This document shows positions 5,558-9,005 of a stretch of DNA of 9,005 nt, in pieces. The stretch spans positions 1-9,005 of the forward strand of contig JAKDIK010000089.1 in NCBI GenBank assembly GCA_030450535.1. Reading direction: 5' to 3'. The notes under the pieces are model-generated. The model was given only the letters and a program-made list of their open reading frames with translations, made no database searches and had not been told where the DNA came from. The stretch comes from Propionibacteriaceae bacterium. Its GTDB lineage: Bacteria; Actinomycetota; Actinomycetes; Propionibacteriales; Propionibacteriaceae. The position numbers were made by a program, and so were the translations under genes. The first letter of the stretch is position 1, and each line of letters opens with the position of its first letter.

Positions 5558-7258
5558 ATGAACCTCCCCCTCAACGACCCGTGGTGGTCCGACGCCGTCG
5601 TCTACCAGATCTACCCGCGTTCATTCAGCGACAGCAACGGGGACGGCTACGGCGATCTGCAGGGGATCATCAGCAAGCTCGACTACCTCGAGGACCTCGG
5701 CGTGGACGTCGTCTGGCTCTCACCCATCTACGTCTCGCCGCATGACGACAACGGCTACGACATCGCCGACTACGACGCGGTCGATCCGCTGTTCGGCACG
5801 ATGGCCGACTTCGACGAACTCGTGGCAGGCCTGCATCTCCGCGGCATCAAGCTGGTGATGGATCTCGTCGTCAACCACACCTCCGATGAGCACGCGTGGT
5901 TCGCCGAGTCGCGTGATCCGGCGTCACCGAAGCGCGACTGGTACTTCTGGCGTCCGGCCCGCGAGGGTGTCGAACCGGGGACGCCCGGCGCCGAGCCGAC
6001 CAACTGGGGGTCGTTCTTCGGCGGCTCCGGTTGGGAGTACGACGAGGCGTCCGGGGAGTACTACCTGCACCTGTTCAGTCGCAAACAGCCTGACCTCAAC
6101 TGGGAGAACCCCGAGGTGCGCGCGGCCGTGTTCGCGATGATGAACCGCTGGGTCGACCGCGGCGTGGACGGGTTCCGCATGGACGTCATCAACCTCATCA
6201 GCAAAACGATGCCGCTGGCCGACGGCCATCTGGAGCCCGGGGCTCCGTACAGCCGTGAGGTGCAGCGGGTGGCGAACGGGCCACGCCTGGTGGAGTTCTT
6301 GGAGGAGATGAACGCCGAGGTCGGTATCGACGAACGCCGCCTGTTCACCGTCGGAGAGATGGTGCTGTGTGACGCGGCGCAGGCGCGCACCTACACCAGC
6401 CGGCACCATCCGCGCCTCGGGATGGTGTTCACCTTCGAGCACATGAGCCTCGACCAGGGTGCCGGTGGCAAGTTCGATCTGGCGCCGCTGCGCCTGCCGG
6501 ATCTCAAGGCCAACCTCGCCCATTGGCAGGCCGAGCTCGCCGAGTCGGGCTGGAACTCGCTGTACTTCGAGAACCACGATCAGCCGCGCGTCGTCAGCCG
6601 CTTCGGCGACGATTCACCGGGCCACCGGGTCGCAGCCGCCAAGGCGTGGGCGACGGTGCTGCACCTGCACAAAGGAACGCCTTACATCTATCAGGGCGAG
6701 GAGATCGGTATGACCAACGCCGGTTTCACGCGCATCGAGCAGTATCGGGACATCGAATCGCTGAACTACTACGCCGAGGCCACGGCGGCCGGCGTGCCGG
6801 CCGAGCGGGTGCTGGCCGGGCTTGCCCTGAAGAGCCGCGACAACGCCCGGACTCCGATTCCGTGGGGCAGCGGACCCCACGGTGACTTCACCCGCGGGAC
6901 GCCGTGGCTGCCGCTCAACGCCAACGCGGACACGATCAACGTGCAGGCCGCTCTGGCGGCGTCCGACGGCGTGCATGCGCACTATCGGCGGCTGATCGGC
7001 CTGCGGCACTCCTACGAGGTGATCCAGAAGGGCGTGTTTGCGCTGCTCCTGCCCGAGCATGAAAAGCTGTGGGTGTTCACGCGGACGCTCACGTCGGAGA
7101 CGGTGCTCGTGGTGGCGAACATGAGCTCGGAACTGACGAGCGTGCCGGTCACCGAGCTGCCCGATCTGGAGGACGCCGAACTGCTGCTGGGCGGCTCGGG
7201 CGCCGACATTCAGACGCTGGAGCCGTGGGAGGCGCGGGTCTACCTCGTGCGGAACTGA
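5558..7258 (+). CDS. GH13 alpha-glucosidase (oligo-1,6-glucosidase/isomaltase-like)
   Basis: Cytoplasmic glycoside hydrolase of 566 residues releasing glucose from the non-reducing end of short alpha-glucans; it has no signal peptide. Typical GH13 regions are present: DLVVNHTS (102-109), GFRMDVIN with nucleophile Asp209, VGEM with acid/base Glu267, and ENHDQPR with transition-state Asp341. A calcium-site-like loop DSNGDGYGDLQ lies at residues 25-35 and QPDLNWENPEVR at 177-188. Val210 after the nucleophile matches the residue reported to favour alpha-1,6 (isomaltose-type) over alpha-1,4 substrates in yeast isomaltase, so isomalto-oligosaccharides, dextran fragments or trehalose-6-phosphate are likelier substrates than maltose; a specific EC number is not justified. 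No sugar transporter or LacI-type regulator is adjacent. It follows the NUDIX gene by 19 bp and may end the operon. Its last 19 bp overlap the convergent holin-like gene. An upstream in-frame start at 5381 would lie inside the NUDIX gene. Confidence 0.93.
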   Translation: MNLPLNDPWWSDAVVYQIYPRSFSDSNGDGYGDLQGIISKLDYLEDLGVDVVWLSPIYVSPHDDNGYDIADYDAVDPLFGTMADFDELVAGLHLRGIKLVMDLVVNHTSDEHAWFAESRDPASPKRDWYFWRPAREGVEPGTPGAEPTNWGSFFGGSGWEYDEASGEYYLHLFSRKQPDLNWENPEVRAAVFAMMNRWVDRGVDGFRMDVINLISKTMPLADGHLEPGAPYSREVQRVANGPRLVEFLEEMNAEVGIDERRLFTVGEMVLCDAAQARTYTSRHHPRLGMVFTFEHMSLDQGAGGKFDLAPLRLPDLKANLAHWQAELAESGWNSLYFENHDQPRVVSRFGDDSPGHRVAAAKAWATVLHLHKGTPYIYQGEEIGMTNAGFTRIEQYRDIESLNYYAEATAAGVPAERVLAGLALKSRDNARTPIPWGSGPHGDFTRGTPWLPLNANADTINVQAALAASDGVHAHYRRLIGLRHSYEVIQKGVFALLLPEHEKLWVFTRTLTSETVLVVANMSSELTSVPVTELPDLEDAELLLGGSGADIQTLEPWEARVYLVRN

Positions 7259-7791
7259 TCCGCCTGCGTGGCCCCGCCGGTGCCGACCGTGCCGTCGGGG
7301 TGGATCGAGGCCTCGCGGGCGGCAACGGCGGACGGCGTACGCGCCCGGAGCGGGTCGTGCCCGGCGGCGATCTGACGGACGTTGGCCTGGCCGCGGTTGA
7401 TGGCGGTGGTGACCGCATCGACGGACTTCTCGGCCTCGGCGACGGTCTTCTCCGGGCCGGCGAACTTCATCTTCGTCTTTCCGATCAGCGCGAGCACGCC
7501 AGCGATGACCAACAGGATCACCGCCATCGTCAGGAACCCGAGCGTGAACGCCCAGACGATGCCCACCAGCCCCTCATAGAGCGCCGTGAACGCCAGGCCG
7601 CCGCAGATGAACAGCAGCGTGGCGGCATGCAGGGCGAAGTAGCCGGCCGCGCCGAAGAGCCCGGCACCGATGCCGATGCCCTTGACCTGCGGCATCAACT
7701 CGGCCTTGGCGAGTTCGATCTCCCCCTTGACGATGGTCTGGACGTCCGTGGTGATGTCCTTGATGACGTCACCGACCTCGGGCTCGGCCAT
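7240..7791 (-). CDS. Phage-holin-superfamily (DUF1469-like) membrane protein
   Basis: Encodes 183 residues. An acidic/amphipathic N-terminus (EVGDVIKDITTDVQTIVKGE, 5-24) leads to two hydrophobic segments, about residues 39-70 and 75-104, with a short turn between them. A long polar C-terminal tail follows (EKTVAEAEKSVDAVTTAINR and beyond). The helix EIELAKAELMPQVKGIGIG before the first hairpin is characteristic of the 'phage holin family/DUF1469' proteins common in bacterial chromosomes. Despite the name these are not known lysis proteins, and their role is unclear. From memory, Rv3669 is a comparable gene in the corresponding mycobacterial region. The start at 7791 is set by AAGGAG seven bases upstream; a TTG at 7797 would leave a one-base spacer. 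The 3' end overlaps that of the alpha-glucosidase by 19 bp. Confidence 0.85.
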   Translation of the reverse strand: MAEPEVGDVIKDITTDVQTIVKGEIELAKAELMPQVKGIGIGAGLFGAAGYFALHAATLLFICGGLAFTALYEGLVGIVWAFTLGFLTMAVILLVIAGVLALIGKTKMKFAGPEKTVAEAEKSVDAVTTAINRGQANVRQIAAGHDPLRARTPSAVAAREASIHPDGTVGTGGATQADQFRTR

Positions 7792-7798
7792 GGTCAAT

Positions 7799-7804
7799 CT
7801 CCTT
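7799..7804 (-). promoter_or_regulatory. Ribosome binding site of the holin-like gene
   Basis: AAGGAG on the minus strand, seven bases before the ATG at 7791. It is the strongest Shine-Dalgarno in the window and decides the start against the upstream TTG at 7797. Confidence 0.8.
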
Positions 7805-7830
7805 CTGCTTGGCGAAACGCCGACGTCGTC

Positions 7831-7836
7831 ATGCTA
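7831..7836 (-). promoter_or_regulatory. Possible -10 element (TAGCAT) for the holin-like gene
   Basis: TAGCAT fits TANNNT and would start a transcript near 7824, giving a leader of about 33 nt that includes the AAGGAG. A short dyad CCCG-CAA-CGGG (7838-7848) lies just upstream, between the methyltransferase stop and this element. No good -35 is visible, and co-transcription with the methyltransferase 67 bp upstream is equally possible. Confidence 0.35.
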
Positions 7837-7858
7837 TCCCGCAACGGGCGTCCGCTGC

Positions 7859-8620
7859 TCAGAGGCGGATCGCGAGCCCGTCATCGGGCGCGTCGAGCTG
7901 GTCGGCCGGCAGGCCCGCGTGATCGACGGCAGCGCGCCAGCAGGCCACCTGGTAGGGCAGCAGGAGGGGCTCGGGGGGACGCGCGGCATCCTCGTACAGG
8001 GCGCCCACCTGCCCCATGAGCTGGCTGAGGCGTTCCGCCTCGAGGTCGGGGAAACGGTGGGCGACCATCTGCATGAGGTCGACCCGCGCGATCGGCACCC
8101 AGAGCCGATGGTTGCGGCGCTCGACGGTCGGGAAGTAGGCCAGGCGGTCGAGAGCCTGGACGCTGTCGGTGCCGTAGTTGCCGGTCATGGCCGCGGGATC
8201 GACGTCCTGGAGCAGGGCGGCGAGGCGGCGCACCCACGGGACGGAGTCGTCGCGGATGAGCCACGAGACGGCGAGGTGTCCGCCGGGACGCAGGACCCGG
8301 GCCAGCTCGCCGAGCACGGAGCCGGCGTCCAGATTCTGGAGGGACTGGTGGACGAGGACAGCGTCGAAGGAGGCGGGGGCGAACGGAAGACGCTCGGGCC
8401 GGGCGACGGTCGGGAGGGCGCGCGGCGCGCGGTGGAGGAGCGCGCGCAGGCCTCCGCGGCTGGCGTCGCAGGCCACCAGCGACGCGCCCGTGGACGCGAG
8501 CTGTTCGATCACCGGGACTCCCGCCCGGCCGAGGACGAGGAGGCGCGCCTCGGCCAGCGGGCGGCCGACGAGCCACGTCAGGGCCGCCTCGGGGAAGGCA
8601 GGGAGTCCGGGGCTGGTCAT
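7859..8620 (-). CDS. Class I SAM-dependent methyltransferase (Methyltransf_11 type), substrate unknown
   Basis: Encodes 253 residues with a Rossmann-like methyltransferase core. Motif I is RLLVLGRAGVPVIEQLA (26-42), motif II is SLVACDAS with acidic Asp52, and the central strand is SFDAVLVHQSLQNLD (84-98). The RVLRPGGHLAVSW segment (108-120) is the usual post-motif III signature. Motif I lacks the common glycine-rich E/DxGxGxG form, having G-R-A-G-V-P instead, so cofactor binding is probable but not assured. Residues 175-235 form a helical C-terminal part with YQVACWRA, without a recognisable substrate motif. It is cytoplasmic, with no signal peptide. The ATG at 8620 has no Shine-Dalgarno but has TACGAT seven bases upstream, suggesting a leaderless mRNA. 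The substrate cannot be deduced. Confidence 0.83.
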   Translation of the reverse strand: MTSPGLPAFPEAALTWLVGRPLAEARLLVLGRAGVPVIEQLASTGASLVACDASRGGLRALLHRAPRALPTVARPERLPFAPASFDAVLVHQSLQNLDAGSVLGELARVLRPGGHLAVSWLIRDDSVPWVRRLAALLQDVDPAAMTGNYGTDSVQALDRLAYFPTVERRNHRLWVPIARVDLMQMVAHRFPDLEAERLSQLMGQVGALYEDAARPPEPLLLPYQVACWRAAVDHAGLPADQLDAPDDGLAIRL

Positions 8621-8627
8621 GGGGTCG

Positions 8628-8633
8628 ATCGTA
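8628..8633 (-). promoter_or_regulatory. Candidate -10 element (TACGAT) for the methyltransferase
   Basis: TACGAT on the minus strand is a good -10 and lies seven bases before the ATG at 8620, so the transcript should be leaderless. The corresponding -35 position (about 8651-8657) falls inside the left arm of the DnaA-box inverted repeat and does not resemble TTGACA. Confidence 0.5.
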
Positions 8634-8651
8634 GCGAGCCGCGGCCCGGCG

Positions 8652-8686
8652 CCCTGTGGACGACCATCGCCCGGTTATCCACAGGG
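8652..8686. repeat. Perfect 9-bp inverted repeat containing two DnaA-box-like sites
   Basis: CCCTGTGGA (8652-8660) and TCCACAGGG (8678-8686) are exact reverse complements separated by 17 bp. They contain two DnaA-box-like 9-mers facing outward. TTATCCACA (plus, 8675-8683) is the classical perfect DnaA box. TCGTCCACA (minus, 8655-8663) differs from the actinobacterial form TTGTCCACA at one base. The centres are 20 bp apart, close to two helical turns. The element sits between the divergent methyltransferase and Ssd-like genes. A terminator is unlikely, because the loop is long and no T tract follows. Confidence 0.65.
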
Positions 8687-8725
8687 ACAAAGATTGCTGA
8701 CGGATTTCGGGGTGCGAGGGCGAAT

Positions 8726-9005
8726 GTGAGGGGTGTGGGAGAGCGTGAGGATCGGACACCGACGCGGCGTGGGGTGGGCGGCCGGCCGCCCGACGGCCGT
8801 GCGGCGGGCATCGTGCTCGCGACCAGGAACGACGCCGTGCTGGACGCCGTGGAGTCCATCGCGGCGGCGTTGCGCATTCGCGTGCAGGGTGCGGACGACG
8901 TGGGCGGGGCGGTCGCCGCGTGGGCGTCCGCCGGAACCCTGCTGGTGGGCCCCGACCTGGCGCCGGCGCGGGCGTCCGAGGTGCTGCGTCGGCGGCCGCA
9001 TCGAA
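8726..9005 (+). CDS. N-terminal fragment of an Ssd/CpaE-like septum-site-determining protein (cut by right edge)
   Basis: An open frame of 93 codons runs to the window end. After a low-complexity Arg/Gly-rich start, the residues GIVLATRNDAVLDAVESIA, then ALRIRVQGADDVGGAVAAW and GTLLVGPDLAPARASEVL, look like the degenerate receiver-like N-terminal domain of actinobacterial Ssd/CpaE proteins, whose P-loop ATPase domain would lie beyond the edge. In mycobacteria ssd (Rv3660c) lies in the same chromosomal region, which supports the call. Such proteins affect septum placement or pilus (Tad) assembly. The GTG at 8726 has GAGGG five bases upstream and is my preferred start; GTG at 8735, 8774 or 8813 are alternatives, and the last would begin directly at the conserved strand. 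No ATPase motif is visible in this fragment, so the assignment is tentative. Confidence 0.55.
   Translation, partial: MRGVGEREDRTPTRRGVGGRPPDGRAAGIVLATRNDAVLDAVESIAAALRIRVQGADDVGGAVAAWASAGTLLVGPDLAPARASEVLRRRPHR

Noticed and set aside
5924..6577. 217-codon minus-strand frame inside the alpha-glucosidase
   Set aside because: The plus strand encodes a complete GH13 enzyme through this region; the antisense product has no family features.
7240..7791. Holin-like gene as evidence of a prophage
   Set aside because: Phage-holin-superfamily/DUF1469 proteins are common chromosomal membrane proteins, and no integrase, endolysin, capsid or attachment site is nearby.
7069..8019. 316-codon plus-strand frame opposite the holin-like gene and methyltransferase
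   Set aside because: It starts inside the glucosidase, crosses an intergenic region and runs opposite two supported genes; its product is compositionally biased.
8652..8686. Intrinsic terminator at the 9-bp inverted repeat
   Set aside because: The loop is 17 bases, no T tract follows on either strand, and both flanking genes point away from it, so neither ends there.
8621..8725. Chromosomal replication origin
   Set aside because: Only two DnaA-box-like sites, no AT-rich unwinding region, and no dnaA, dnaN or rpmH nearby.

Overview
This window is high-GC bacterial DNA, almost certainly actinobacterial. The evidence is a WhiB iron-sulfur regulator, a class A penicillin-binding protein with a C-terminal PASTA domain, TANNNT-type -10 elements placed for leaderless transcripts, and gene content resembling the Mycobacterium tuberculosis stretch between ssd (Rv3660c) and ponA2 (Rv3682). 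A member of the Propionibacteriales is my best guess, but the sequence alone does not fix the genus.

Layout. Positions 1-2311 (minus) encode a PonA2-like bifunctional peptidoglycan synthase whose C-terminus, in the PASTA domain, runs off the left edge. A 245-bp divergent intergenic region follows, with short dyads and a possible promoter, and then a WhiB4-like regulator (plus, 2557-2838). From 2898 a tightly packed plus-strand operon runs: a 54-residue DUF4177-type protein, a RidA-family protein, endonuclease III (nth), a TlpA-like thiol-disulfide lipoprotein, and a CoA-pyrophosphatase-type NUDIX hydrolase. Consecutive genes overlap by 1-4 bases or lie 10 bases apart. A GH13 alpha-glucosidase (5558-7258) follows 19 bp later and may be read from the same transcript. 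Its 3' end overlaps by 19 bp the 3' end of a convergent two-helix membrane protein (phage-holin-like/DUF1469 type, minus, 7240-7791). Upstream of that on the minus strand is a class I SAM methyltransferase (7859-8620). The last gene, on the plus strand and cut by the right edge, looks like the N-terminus of an Ssd/CpaE-like septum-site protein. The methyltransferase/Ssd intergenic region carries a perfect 9-bp inverted repeat containing two outward-facing DnaA-box-like sequences.

How the genes relate. Most are housekeeping functions: cell-wall synthesis, redox-responsive regulation, reactive-metabolite clean-up (RidA), base-excision repair, extracytoplasmic thiol chemistry and nucleotide/CoA sanitation. 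The WhiB regulator and the repair/redox operon fit a theme of oxidative and cell-envelope stress. The alpha-glucosidase is the functional outlier and appears to occupy the place where mycobacteria carry marP and ephE. I found no mobile element, CRISPR array, RNA gene or convincing intrinsic terminator. No stretch longer than 300 bp lacks a gene, and I see no clearly new multi-gene system; the points most worth a second look are regulatory or architectural.
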